From the NCBI GenBank assembly GCA_965240325.2, contig OZ251245.1, positions 310,001-374,000 of the forward strand: 64,000 nt of DNA. The letters are read 5' to 3'. The notes beneath the pieces were generated by a model that ran no database searches, was not told the origin of the DNA, and saw only the letters and a program-made list of their open reading frames with translations. This document shows, one piece after another, positions 50,578-62,263 of the stretch (positions within the stretch are counted from its first letter, which is position 1; each line of letters opens with the position of its first letter). The translations under genes and the position numbers were made by a program. The DNA is from Rebecca billardiae RCC1528 (taxonomy: Eukaryota > Haptophyta).

Positions 50578-51212
50578 AGCCGCCGCGAATAGCGAGAGCG
50601 CCGCGTATAGTATAGCTAGGAGTGACTTCATCTGGTAGCCAGGCTACGATGGCCGCCTTCAAGGGAAGCCGTCGGGCCCGTCGCGGGCCCTGGGCGCCTG
50701 GCCAGGGTAGTAATCTTTGCTGCTGGTATCTTCAGGCCGAAACCCTCCCGCTCACTTTACCTTTATATATATATGATTATGGTAGTACTAGTAGTGTACA
50801 GAAGTAGTCTCTGAAAGTCGTAATGCTGCTATCATAAGCGAACAATGCCGCTTGTGTGTGGTGCCGGGACCGGTAAAATGTTTTTGAACCGCGAGCGTTC
50901 GACGCGACTCCAATTCACACAGGCTCGTGTGTGACGTCGAAAAAGCTCCGAATATTGCGCACGCGGCAACGGTTCAAAGCTTCGTTGCACCATAGGATCT
51001 GCTCAAGAGCTGCGGTAAATCGGGTAGGATCTCCAAATCATTGCAGGGTTAATGGCGGGCCGTTTTATCTCCGATCTGGCGAGAGATCGTGATCCCTCTC
51101 CGTGACTTTGCAAACGCGACCTGCGTACACACAAGCCAACCAACCTCGACCGTCCAACGACATCGGCCCCGGCCAAATCGCGCACGCGCAGCGAACCAGC
51201 CTGATCGTCGAC
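50578..51212. other. Intergenic region, no gene seen
   Basis: About 630 bp between the TIR-like gene and the rhodopsin-kinase gene, of lower GC content in its middle (50740-51000). No repeat or ORF of interest. Presumably holds the rhodopsin-kinase promoter. Confidence 0.6.
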
Positions 51213-54200
51213 ATGGGCTTCCTCAGCACCAGCCGGGATCCGCAGGCGCTCCTCCCGAACGGCATGGACAAGGCGACCGTCCTCGACTCCGCCCCCACCA
51301 GCCGCACCATCGTCGCCTGCTGCGTCTGCTTTTACGTGATCGCCGTCGTGACGACGTTCCTCAAGCTCGGCGACTCGACCGAGCACCTCCTCCCGGCCGA
51401 GCAGTACGCCGCGCAGTGCGCGGGCACTGTACTCGCCGCGTCTGTCGTTCTGCGCACTATCCATCTCCTCTCCCAGCGCGGCTCGAAGACGACCACCGCC
51501 GACATCGCCATGCTCGCGACGAACGCGATCGCTGCGTCGTCCAACCTGCTGATGGGCACGATCCCCACGCCGATCATCGTCGACAAGGTCACCGGCACGA
51601 GCGAGTACATGATTCGCTGGTGCGAGTGGACGACGCTTGCCTTCTTGATGACGTTCATCGTCGAGGGCCTCACCGCCACCTCCCTGGGCGAGGCCCTGTC
51701 GCTCGCGCTGCTGATGGGCGTGAGCGCGGGCTGCGGCCTCGTCTTCCCGTTCTGCGAGGGCGTGTGGACGTGGGGCTTCGTGATGACCGTCTCCTTCGTG
51801 ACGTACTTTGCTCTCTTCCCGCGCTACGCGCGCCGCCGTCGGCTGTACCACGAGGCGGTCGCCTCGTGCATGAGCGCGAGCGACGTCTCGCGCGTCGTCG
51901 CGACCAAGGTGAGCTACTACCTGATGACGTGCTGCACTGTCATGTGGACGCTCATCACGCTCGACTACTGCGTGACGTGGGCGGCAGCGCTCTACCAGGG
52001 TGCGGGCTATGGCCTCGGGCAGAAGCGCCCGCAGTGGCCGTTCATCCTCGACTGCGTGCTCGACGTCACAGCCAAGCTACTGTGCGTGCGGGCAGCGCGC
52101 GTCCGCGCGAGCCACTGTGCACGCGCGCGCGCGCGCCATCTGGCGAAGCGCAACGAGCGCGCTCACCCGCCGACCGAACCACCCCTGCGGCCCCGGCGAT
52201 GCCCGCGCGCCTCGTGATGCCGTGCAGGTACGCGCACATCATCTCGACGGGCCACGCGCACGTGCCGCGCGAGGCGGAGCGGCAGCAGGCGCGCTGGATC
52301 CGGGAGGCCATGGACATGGTCTGGTCGGGCTCGCAGGACACGATCGTGCTCTCCGAGCTCCAGGGCGAGGGCACCGCGCGCTCCCTCGCCTCGACCGGCC
52401 TGGCGAAGCTCATCGGCGAGGAGAACGCGCAGAAGTGGTCGTCGTGGCGCACGCAGAGCGTCGTCATGCAGGCAAGCTCGCTCAAGCTGCCCTCCGCCGA
52501 GCTCTCGTCGCGGACGCCGTCCGTCGACGGCTCGTCTTCCGGCGACGAATCGTCAACAAACTCGTCCTTTTCCAACTCGAGCTCCCCGTGGCGCGAGAGG
52601 CCGCAGATCCGGGACATGAAGGTGCACGACCAGCTCTCCCCCATGCATGCCGCGGTGCACCCGCTCGTTCGCCCGCTCAACCTCGTGGCCTCCAGCCCCT
52701 CGGACTCCGGCCGCGCGACCGCCTCCAACCCCACGGACGCGTGCGCTTCCTTTGAGAACCTCATCTCGGAGGCGTGGGCGTCGTCCTCGCGCGCGGAGGG
52801 CCAGACGTGCTCGCTGACGTGGTGCGCGCACTTTGACGACGGCTCGGCCGGCGGGCAGGAGAAGCACTGCGAGATCCAGGTCACCCAGTGCGAGCGCGAG
52901 CTGCCCGTCGAGATGCCGCGCGGCTCGTCGCCGATGCGCGAGCGCTTCCTGATCCTCGTCATCCGCGACGTGACCGAGCGCACGCGCACGGCCGATCTCG
53001 AGAAGCAGCTCATGAACGAGATCGCGGACAAGACGGTGCTCGCCGAGCGCATCGGGCGGAAGAAGGACGAGGAGGCCAACCGCTTCTCGCGCCACGAGGT
53101 GAAGAACTGCGTGCTCGCCGCGATGGCGCAGTGCGAGGCGCTGGTCGAGTGGCACACCAAGACCGCCGAGTCGTTCGCAGCGGGCGTCGACACGCAGCCG
53201 CTGCGCGCGGGGCTCGAGGACCTCAGCTCCAAGCTGCAGCGCACGCTCAACACGGTGCTCGCCGCGGCGATGGCGAAGGACCTCGCGAACGGCGAGTACA
53301 GCCCGAAGCCCGAGTTCACCAAGGTCGAGACGCTGCTGCGCGACAACCTCGCCTCGTGCGGCCGATTCCAGCTGAGCCTCTCGCCGCGGGCGCTGCCGTC
53401 GGTGCTGCTAGACCCGCAGCTGCTCTTCTGCGTGCACCGCAACGCCATCTCGAACGCGGTCAAGTACGGCTGCGCGACGAGCCCGATCGAGACCGTCGTC
53501 GAGGTCAAGGCGGGCACGCTCACGCTGCGCGTCATCAACATGCCCGGGCCGAACCACGACAAGCTGCTCGGCGGCCACGGCTCGGGCGAGCGCGTGTTTG
53601 AGCGCGGGCTGCGGCTGCACGACGTGGACGAGGAGCAGGAGGCGCGCGCGCTGCACACCGAGCGCGTCTCGGCGGGCGACGGCGGCTGGATCATGCGCCG
53701 CTGCGCGCTCGCGCTCGGCGGCGAGTGCACGATCGCGTTCGAGCCGGACAAGACCGTCTTCGAGCTCTCGTGCCCGGTGCGCACGCGCGAGGAGTACGAC
53801 GAGGAGTACGCGACCAAGGCGACGGTCGGCTTTGAGCTGCCGCCCTCCACCGTCTGCATCGGCATCGACGACTCCAAGGTGCCGCGCACCATCCTCAAGA
53901 AGATCTTCTCCGCGGTGGGCGCGAAGCCGGAGCAGACGAGCATCTACGGCGAGTGCGACGAGCACATCGTCAACCTCCCCTCGCTGCTCGTGCAGGCCGT
54001 GCGCGCGCACCCGAAGCAGCGCGTCTTTGTGATCGGCGACGAGAACCTCGACCTGACCGAGGGCTGCTCGTGCACCACCGTCTCGTGCACGCAGGCGTTT
54101 GCGCAGCTCGGCGAGCTGCTGAGCGAGGAGGAGCTGGCGCGCGTGCTGCTCGTGATCCGCTCGGCGAACGACTCGAAGGCCGACGTCGACTGCTACCTCG

Positions 54201-54664
54201 AGCACGCGCACGCGGTGCTGCCCAAGCGCGGCTTCGCCAAGCAGGCGACCATCGACGCCATCGCGCCGATGTGGCGCACGCGCTTCGCGCCGAGCACGCC
54301 GAGCGGGCAGTCGCGCCTGCAGTCGCCGAAGGGCGCTTCGACGCGGCCCGCGACGATGCGCGCCAGCATGGCCAGCGGCGGCGGCATCACGAACGAGATC
54401 CGCTGCGAGGTGAGCAGCACTGTCAGCAAGCTGATCCGCGAGCTGAGCTCGCGCTCGGCGCCGTGGTCGCAGGTGCGGCGCAGCCTCATCACCATCAAGG
54501 GCGAGCTGGCGAGCCTCAACGCCGTGTGCTGCACGGACGAGGAGCGGGCCACGGACGTGATGCGCTGCATCCAGGCGCTGCTCGAGCACGAGGACGAGCC
54601 GCCCGCGTTCCGCGCGGAGTGGCCCACGCTGCCCGGCGCCATCAACCGCGCGCTCGTCGTGTGA
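51213..54664 (+). CDS. Rhodopsin histidine kinase: 8-TM microbial rhodopsin, PAS-like, kinase, receiver, HPt-like
   Basis: Exons 51213-52081 and 52228-54664 (1,101 aa). The intron starts GTGCGTGCGG, ends GTGCAG, and the join gives DVTAKLL-YAHIISTG. The membrane part has helix C RWCEW (Arg135, Glu138 at the counterion site) and helix G LDVTAK with the retinal Schiff-base lysine Lys288. An additional hydrophobic helix near residues 30-50 makes eight. A PAS-like segment ends LILVIRDVTER. The kinase has an H-box FSRHEVKN (His579), an N-box with Asn695 and Asn699 (HRNAISNAVKYG) and weak G boxes. A receiver follows (Asp837/838, Asp894 in GDENLD, later PKRG). The last 100 residues look like an HPt domain but have TIKGE where HxLKG is expected. 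Probably a light-regulated phosphorelay protein. Confidence 0.88.
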
Positions 54665-55120
54665 GTCGTGCGGCAGCGCTCGCGGCCGCTCCTCGCGAGC
54701 ACGCGACAAGCACGCGGTGCATCACGCGCCATCCACATCCCCGCCGTGGCTCGTCTCCCCGCGGGGCGACTTGGCCACGGCCTGGATGGGGAGGGCGGTG
54801 CGCCCGCGAACTCAAGAACCCATCAAGATTCCGCCTGCCATTCTGATCACCTAATAAACTATGAATACTCTCGACCTCGACCGGTACTCCGTATACTGTC
54901 GTCATTTGCCACGTCCTGAAGAGTGAAGAGTGAAGACTGAAGTTGAAAGTTCAGACTGTTGATCGACGCAGGCTTGTCCAGTGTCCACGTGCGCGTCTCC
55001 GGACGCAGGCTGCCGCTCGACCAATCAGAGCGCGCCAACGTCAGGAGCTTGGACGCCTGAATCGGACGCCCGTGGCGGATCTTCTCGCCGGCCCCGCAGA
55101 TCCTTCTCACGCCGGTCACG
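54665..55120. other. Intergenic region, no gene seen
   Basis: About 450 bp between the rhodopsin-kinase gene and the phosphoserine phosphatase gene. It has a short AT-richer stretch (54835-54960). No repeat was recognised. Confidence 0.55.
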
Positions 55121-55955
55121 ATGGGCGTGCACGCGCAGGTGCCCGGGATGCGCTCGATGGAGGCGGTTCGCACCGTGTGGCGGACGGCCGCCGCGGTCTG
55201 CTTCGACGTCGACTCGACCATCGTGAGCGAGGAGGGCATCGACGTGCTCGCGGCGCACTGCGGCGCGGGCGAGGCGGTGGCCGAGTGGACAGCGAGAGCA
55301 ATGGGCGGCGGCATCCCCTTCGAGGTGGCGCTCGAGGAGCGCCTGAAGCTGATCCAGCCCTCGCGCGCCGCTGTCGAGGCGTGCATCAACGCGCATCCGC
55401 TGCCGCTCACGCCCGGTGTCGCCGAGCTCGTGAACGCACTCCGGAAATCGGGCAAGCGCGTCTTCCTGGTCTCAGGCGGCTTCCGGCAGATGATTGTGCC
55501 TGTGGCGAAGGCGCTGGAGATACCGATGGAGGACGTGTTCGCGAACGACCTCCTCTTCGACGAGGGTGCGCGCGCGCGCGCGCGGCGCGCGCGCCACCCG
55601 AGCCTCATGGCACTTCTCTCACCGGGCGTTCGGGTCGCCGCGCACGCCCACGCCGCCGCGCCGCGCGACAGACGGTCAGTTCGCTGGCTTCAACCGCGAT
55701 GAGCCGACGTCGCGATCGGGCGGGAAGGCGGTCGTGATCGAGCGCCTCAAGACCGAGCGCAAGGTGCCCTCGGTCGTCATGGTCGGCGACGGCGCGACCG
55801 ACGCCGAGGCGTGCCCGCCCGCCGACGCGTTCATTGGGTTCGGAGGTGTCCAAGTTCGGGAATCGGTCAAGGCTCTCGCGCCGTGGTACGCCACGTCGAT
55901 GGCGGAGCTGCACGACGAGCTGAAGCGCGAGCCGCTGCAGCAGCCCGCGGCCTGA
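55121..55955 (+). CDS. PSPH: Phosphoserine phosphatase, 2 exons
   Basis: Last step of the phosphorylated serine pathway: O-phosphoserine to serine. Exons 55121-55565 and 55672-55955 (242 aa; eukaryotic enzymes are about 225). The intron (106 nt) starts GTGCGCGCGC and ends CAG, and the join LLFDED-GQFAGF aligns without gap to the family. HAD motifs: nucleophile Asp29 in FDVDST, substrate-binding EEGIDVLA, AMGGGIPF, VSGGFRQMI (motif II Ser), the lysine in SGGKAVVIE, and GDGATDAEACPPADAFIGFGG. All catalytic residues are present. The N-terminus is a little longer than in animals and not clearly a targeting sequence. Confidence 0.96.
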
Positions 55956-56767
55956 GCCGCGCCGACTGCCCGCCGGGGGCGCGGCGCCCGCCTGGCGCCT
56001 GCTGGCGCTCGGCACTTCGGGCAGCTGGCACGTGCGCTGCCCCCGTCGTCGGAAGCGCACGGCGGAGTCTGAAGCTGAAACTCGGAAGTGCGCGACGGCG
56101 AGCGCGCCGGACTCCGCGGTCCTGCTCCTTGGGCCGCCGGTGCTGCGTGGTTTGCTCAGCGCGTGCAAACACCTCGACAGCGATGCCCTTACTCCGCAGC
56201 CGGACGGGTCAGCGGTTTGGGCCGGCCGTTTGCCATGGCCGCGCCGGTTGGTGGCCGGCCGGCCGCCCGACACTAAAGGCGCGGCCCGCCTCAGGCTTGG
56301 CCATGCCCATGGGCAGCAGACGACTAAACTGCTGCGCTGCTATATATATATATATATGATGATGACGATGACTCATGATGGCGGGCGGCGCGGAGTCTCG
56401 TCCGCGCCGCGACGCCGCCGACCCACGCCGCACGCGGGCACGCCTGTGACGCCCGCGGCCGCGGCCCAGCCGCCTCTGAGTAGAGCGCAGCGGGGCGGCA
56501 GCGGCGTCAGCCGCCTATAGAGATCGATGTAGATGAGCCTAGCAGCCCAGAGGCCGTTGGCGTCTGTTATTGCCATCATTGGCGTCGCCCCTTCGGCCTA
56601 GACACTTCGGGGCCACGCGGGCCGGGGCAGCACCGCCACCGCCGCGCCCCGCACTTGATCCCGGCCCCGCGCACTGTGACTGCGGCGACCGGACTCGTCA
56701 CGACGTCTGTCGTCTGTCGTCTGTCTGCACGTCGACCGTTGGCGTTGTCGCGCACGGCCCCGACTGA
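55956..56767. other. Intergenic region between convergent genes, no gene seen
   Basis: About 800 bp between the stop codons of PSPH and the muniscin-like gene, with a short (TA)n tract at 56340-56357. GC-rich ORFs look compositional. Confidence 0.65.
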
Positions 56768-59700
56768 CTACTCGACGTGCGCCTCGTAGCACTGGCCCGA
56801 GACGAAGCGGCGCAGCGTGCGAGAGACCGCCGCGCGCCCCTCCGAGTCAAGGCCGACGTCCACGCCAGACAGCGTCGCGCCCGACGCCGCAAACTTCGCC
56901 GCGACCGGGCCGCCGCGCGGCGCGGGGCCGTCCGCGCCGGCACCGGCCGCGCCGTCGGCACGGCCGAAATCGACGGTGCAGCGCAGCGGCTCGGGCGTGG
57001 GCTGCAGCGGCGAGCGCGTGAGCGTGAGCGTGCGCGTGCTCGCGTCCCAGGCGAGCGGCGTCGCCGCGGCGTGGGCCGGCTGCGCATGCACGAGCTGCGA
57101 CAGGCCTGCGGGAATCGGGATGAATATGCATGCCGAGGAGATGCGCACATGCGCGGTTGGGCGCGGGCGGGCGGCATCGCGCGGCACGGGGCGGGGCAGG
57201 CCGGAGCCCTGTCAGTTGAGGCCCCAGGGGCCGCACCGGCGCGGAGCAGGGCCATCGCGCGCGGGCGCCGCCGCAGCCCGCATCGGCGGGCGCACGGCGT
57301 GCGCAGCGAGCGCGCTGCGAGTGTGGCCGCAGGCAGCCTCGAGCTTGCTCCTCCGCATGCTCAGCGCACGCGCGCGGCTCAGACGCGGCCGTGGGCCCAG
57401 CGAGCGCCGCCCCGCAGCCGTGCCCCGCCCTCCCCGACCGGCCGTGACCCCCCCGCACGCGCAGCGCGCCCCCGCCCGCCCAGCCGGCCGCGCCGCGCGC
57501 CAGGCTACGCACCCTCTGCGGGTTTCGTCGTGAGTACAACGTGAGTAAGCCCGCTCGCGCACTTGGGGTTCACGGCGAAGCGCAGGTCAAGACGGCTCTC
57601 CGCAGCGGCGGCGGGGTTCGGCGCTCCCGCCTGCGGGGGCGGAGGGCTAGTCCAGGCCGGCAGCAGCCGGAGAGGGATTTGCCTGCGCGGCCGCGCGCGC
57701 ACGTGCACGTGACCGCACCGCGCCACCACCGCCGATTGTTATTTCAGAGGGGCGGCAGGGGCGGCGAGAGGACAGGCGGGTGCGCGCGCGCCGGCGCGCG
57801 GCGCGGGCGCGCGCGCGTGCGCGAAGCGCTCGGGTGCGTGTCCGCGCGCACCGGCACGCGGGCGCCACCGTGTATCGCAGCAGCGGCAGAGGCTCCGCCG
57901 CCGCGGCCGTGCCGCCGCCGTCCGCGCCGGCGCGCGCCGGCAGGCTGACCAGATACTCGGGCGCGGCGCCGTCGCGTTTCGTCAGGGCGGTGGCGCCGTC
58001 GGCGCCGCCGGCGGCCGCGCCGTCGGCGGCCGCGCCGTCCGCCGCACCCTCCCACTCGGCCGCAAGGAACTTTGGGTTCGGCGTCGCCTTCGCGATCAGC
58101 TTCCGCGAAGCTTCCGAGAAGTTCAGCCTGAAGCGCAGCGCGGGCGCCTCGTTCGAAAGCGGGATCAGGCGGACTTCGCCCAGGATCTGGTGGCGCGCGA
58201 GCGTGGCGCCGCGGAAGTCGGCGGACACGGACTCGACCACCATGAAGTTGTAAAATTGCTTCGCAGCCTGCAGACTGGCCGACGCGCACGCGCCGCCGCC
58301 GCCGGCGGCGGCGGAGGCGGAGAAGGCGGCGCAGGCGGAGCCGAAGGATTGCACACTGCTTGAGGCCGGCACCGTCGAGCCCAGCGACGCGCCCGGACCG
58401 CCGCCACCGCCGCCGCCGCCGCCGCCGGCCTCCGCGCCGCCCAGGCTCGCCGTACCGTCGGACGCGCGAGCGCCGCGCGCGCCGCTCGGCGGCGGCATGG
58501 TGCGCGCGCCCACGCCGTCGGCACCCGACGCGGCCGCGTCAGCCGAGCCGCAGCCGCCGCCGGCTGCGGGCGCTGCCGACGAGTGCGCGCCGGCCGCGCT
58601 CGGCGGCCGGCGTCCAAAGGACGCAGTGCGGCGGCCGCCGATGGCTCGGCTGCCGCTCGCGCTAGCGGCAGAGCCGGCGGCCGCGTCGGCCGCGCCGCCA
58701 CCCGTGGTGCCGTTCGCCTCAGCGCCGCCGCCGCCGCCGCCGCCGCCCGCCTCCTCCGGCTTGGGCCGCGACAGCTGAAGGGGCGCCGCGCCGCGCCGCC
58801 CGCCGCCCGCCGCGCGCGCGGGCGGCGGCGCAGCGAGGCCGAGGGAGGCCTGGCGGAGCGTGTGGTCGTCCACGACCACCGCCTGCGACGCGTCCTTAAT
58901 CGAAATTGTAATCGCCGGCCTGAAGTCCTCCTCGCCCTCGCCCTCGCCATCCGCGGTGCCCCACCCAATCGGATCCATGTCGCCTGCAGCGGCGGTCCGC
59001 GCGGTGCACGGCCGACGCGCACGTGAGCCGGGGTCAGCGTTAGGGTGGGTTAGGGTTAGGGTTAGGGTAGGGTTAGGGTAGGGTGAGCGGCCGAAGCGCG
59101 CGCGGCGGCGGTGGCACCGCGCGCGGCGTGCGTGGCCGCGGCGCACGTGCGTGAGTGCGCGGAGGCGCGCGGCGCGCGGCTCCGGCACGACGGCGCGCGC
59201 CACGCGCCACGCGCCGCGCGCCGCGCGCCCGCGCACGCACCGCCGTCCTCCGTGGGCGCGATGGTCGACGCGTCGTCGTCGTCATCACCGCCGCTCCCCC
59301 GCGCGCCGCTGTCGCGGGTTGAGCGCACCGCGCCGCCCGGGCGGGCGAGCCGGTCGGCGTACCGGTCGTTCGCCTTGCGGTGGTCCATGTAGCCCTCCTC
59401 GTCCGCGTCCTCGTCCACCCCCGCGCCCACGATCGGCGCTTCGCCGCCCGCGCCGCCCGCGCCAGCCGCACCCGGCCGGCGCGCAGCCGAAGCCCCACCG
59501 GCAGAACCGGAATGCCCGGACTGTCCGGACATTCCGCCGGACTGTCCGGACATTCCGGCGAACGACCGGAGCGTGAGGGCGAGCACGTCGCGCGCGGAGG
59601 CGTGGTCGCTGACGAACTCGAGCGCGCCGCCGCCCGCCGGCAGCAGCACCGAGAACCTGCGCTCGTCGCCCCGGTCCAGCACCACCGCCGGCGCGGGCAG

Positions 59701-60701
59701 CTCGCGCACCGCCAGCTTGTGCGTCGTCTTGGCCGACCAGCCGCGGCCCTCCCGAATCTTGAGCTTGGACGAGCCCACGAGGATGGCGGCCTCGACGAGG
59801 TCGGAGGCGCGCGCGACCTTGAACGAGGCGTACCCTGCGCCGCGCGCCGCGCGCACGCGCGCGCGCGCGCACACACGCGACCCACGCGTCGGCGCACCGT
59901 CCGCGGCGGCGCGCTCGGCGCGCGGCCGTCGCGTGGAACGAACTACACGTGTGCAAGCGCGCGCGCGCCCTCGCGCGCACCGTTCTTCTGCGAGCCCTTC
60001 TTGACGTGCGCGGCGACCTCGGTCTGGACCTTGTCGTGCGGCGCGATCGGGCCGAACGGCGCCGCGCTGCTCCCGCCCGGCTGCGCGCTCGGGTCCGGTC
60101 CGGGCGCGACGAAGACCCGGACTTGTGTGTTCAGCTCGTCGGCGCTCAGCGTCAGCAGGTGGCCCGCCGCGCCCTCGATGGTGGACTCGGCGCCGTCGGG
60201 CGTGATGCGAGACCACGAGACGCGCCGGCCGCTGAGCGAGCCACCGGACACCAGCTTCGCCACCAGCGTCTCGCCCATGCGCGGCGTGCCTTTCACCTCC
60301 AGCGCCTCCGAGGCCGGCGGCGGCGTCGCGGCGCGCGGCTCCGGCGGCGTCGGCGCGCGCGGCACTGGCGGCTGCGGCGCGGAGCCGGCGGCTGGCATCG
60401 GCGCGGGCGGTTGGGCGGGCGGGGACGCGTCGCGGAGCGCCGTGTCGAGCAGCGACACCGCGCTGCTCGGCGGCATCGCGGGCGTGTGCGCGGCGGGCGT
60501 GCCAAGCACGGCCGCCGCCCGCTGCTGCTCCGCAATCACGCGCGAGAGCGCGGCCGCGACGCCGTCGAGCTCCTGCGCCTGCGCGCGGAGGGCGCGCTCG
60601 GCGGCCGCGAGCGCGCCCCGCTGCGACTCGACCTCGTCACGCGCGCGCCGCAGGGCGTCCGCGAGCTCGGCGAGCTCCGCAGGGGTCGGCGCCGCCGCCA
60701 T
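56768..60701 (-). CDS. Muniscin-like endocytic adaptor (mu-homology domain) with Ig-like and PH-like domains, 5 exons
   Basis: Exons (minus) are 60701-59981, 59834-59241, 58983-57852, 57682-57513 and 57105-56768, giving 984 aa. All introns start GTGCG and phases agree. Residues 1-65 form a coiled coil. About 130-225 is an Ig-like repeat resembling the A9 domains of AIR9 (VKGTPRMGETL, SWSRITPDG). About 241-345 is a PH-like domain (YASFKVARASDLVEAAILV to DVLALTLRSF). The linker to about 670 is Gly/Ala-rich. About 680-984 is a muniscin mu-homology domain: FNFSEASRKLIAKATPNPKF-type core, LRYTVAPACRQIPLRLLPAW, and FAASGATLSGVDVGL near the end. Muniscins (FCHo/Syp1/SGIP1) start clathrin-coated pits. 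The usual F-BAR is missing. A shorter gene starting at Met in exon 3 cannot be ruled out. Confidence 0.78.
59039..59083 (-). repeat. CCCTAA telomere-like tract in muniscin-gene intron 2
   Basis: TTAGGG units with some TAGGG variants on the plus strand, so the sense strand of the gene reads CCCTAA. Lies within intron 58984-59240. Confidence 0.92.
59512..59556 (-). repeat. Short in-frame coding repeat (GMSGQS units)
   Basis: Two 24-bp units encode GMSGQSG-type repeats just after the PH-like domain of the muniscin-like protein. Confidence 0.8.
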
Positions 60702-60889
60702 CTTCGCGACGCCGATGGCGGCGGTTGGGTGCCCCGCCCTTGTCATCCGACTGCTGCGATATGATTCTTTTAAGCTTTTTGAAATAATCTTTTTCGTCGA
60801 CGGAGCGGTGAGAACAGGAGGCATCGTCAGACGGATGCTGTCCGTGCTGAGTGACCTGCTGACGAACGGCTTGTGCATGCTGCCAAAGC

Positions 60890-61410
60890 TTAGGGACCGT
60901 GCGTCTCGCCATCGACACCAAGCGCCGCCAGCCCCCTCCGCGCGACGCCGAGCACGCCGCGCGCGCGCTTCACCGCCCGCCGCAGCTCCTGCGCCGCCGC
61001 CGCGTCCTCCGCGGCAAGCTCGCTCAGCTCGGCCTCCAGCTGTGCGGCCGTGCGTCGGCTGCGGCCGAGCCCGTCGAGCGAGGCGTCGAAGGCGCGCGAG
61101 GCGTGCGCGAACGCGGCGGCCATCTCAGCGGCGCGCTCCGCGCCCCACCGCGCGCGAGCCGCCGCGTCCGCCGCCGCGTCCTCGCTCAGCGGCAGCCCGG
61201 GACCGCCATCCCGGCCGACCGCATCGGCCACGCCGGCGTGCGCCGCATGAGCCAGCTCGCTGAGCGCAGCGCGCGCGACAGACCAAGGGTCGTCGGCCGG
61301 GGGCACGCCGAGGGCGAGGGTGCAGTTGTGCCGCACGCGGTACGCGGCGAGCGAGCGCGCGTCGGCGAGCACGCGCGCGCCGGCCGTCGAGGAGGCCGCG
61401 CCCGCCGCGC

Positions 61411-61441
<31 letters not shown>

Positions 61442-61972
61442 CGCACCGCGAGCCGCCGCGCCGCCGCCGCCGTCGTCCGCAGGTTGCAGCAGGTGGAGCC
61501 CGCCGAAGGGGAGCGGCACGGGCGGGCGGGCCCGCGCGGCCTCGCGCGCGATCGCGTCCTTCAGCTCTCCCACCGACGCGAACGGGTCCGCCCACACGCT
61601 CAGCTCGCCGCCGCCGCCGATCAGGCGGACGCTCAACCGAATCGGCACGGTGAGGGCGATGACGGTGCCGGGGCGCACGCCGATCGCGCCGAGCTGGCGG
61701 CGGTCGTCGAGGGGCGCGGAGCGGGAGGGCGGCGCGTCGGGCTTGGGCGCGTCCTTCGCCTCGCCCGCGCCCGTGCCCGCGCCGCCCAGCCGCAGCCGCA
61801 GCTGCGCCGCGGGCGCCGCGAGCCGGTGCGACTTCTTAATCATCTCCTTCAAGTCTGAGACCCGATCGGCGCGGTCGACGGTGAGCGTGAGCGGCGCGAG
61901 GCGGGGCGACTCGATGCGGATGGCCATCATGGCGAACTTGCCCGCGCGGCGCGGGATCACGGGCGGAGCCAT
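60890..61972 (-). CDS. Tandem ubiquitin-like domain protein with C-terminal helix
   Basis: 360 aa. Two successive beta-grasp modules can be seen: residues about 16-110 (IRIESPRLAPLTLTVDRADRV, VSDLKEMIKK, LDDRRQLGAIGVRPGTVIALTV) and about 111-215 (IRLSVRLIGGGGELSVWADPF, VGELKDAI, LADARSLAAYRVRHNCTLALGV). Each shows the ubiquitin strand-helix-strand pattern and a typical 'shortened by x, L-x-x-Y-x-v' block. A polyglycine insertion interrupts the second module. The C-terminal third is an Ala-rich helical segment. No terminal di-glycine, so it is not a conjugated modifier. It lies 188 bp upstream of the muniscin-like gene on the same strand. Confidence 0.7.
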
Positions 61973-62263
61973 GCCCGCGCGTGCGCAGCGAGCGCTCGTG
62001 CGACGGCGACGGGGCGGCGGCGTCGGTGGCGACGCAGGGCGCCATCAACGTCCGGGCGTTGCTTGTCCGGGTGCGTGTGCACAGCGCCTCAGCGCAGCCT
62101 GAACTCTCCTAGATGGATCAGTCCCGCAGTATTCGCCCGGACCGACGCCCGACCACCCGGACGTGCATCCACATCATTAGATGCTGGCGTAATATCGCGA
62201 GGCGGGGAAATCATCGGCCTCGGCGCCTCGCGGTGCGGACCCCGGTTGCGTCGTCAACTCACG

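Noticed and set aside
54943-55737. Overlapping ORFs around the phosphoserine phosphatase gene
   Set aside because: Out of frame with the conserved HAD motifs; explained by GC-rich coding sequence.
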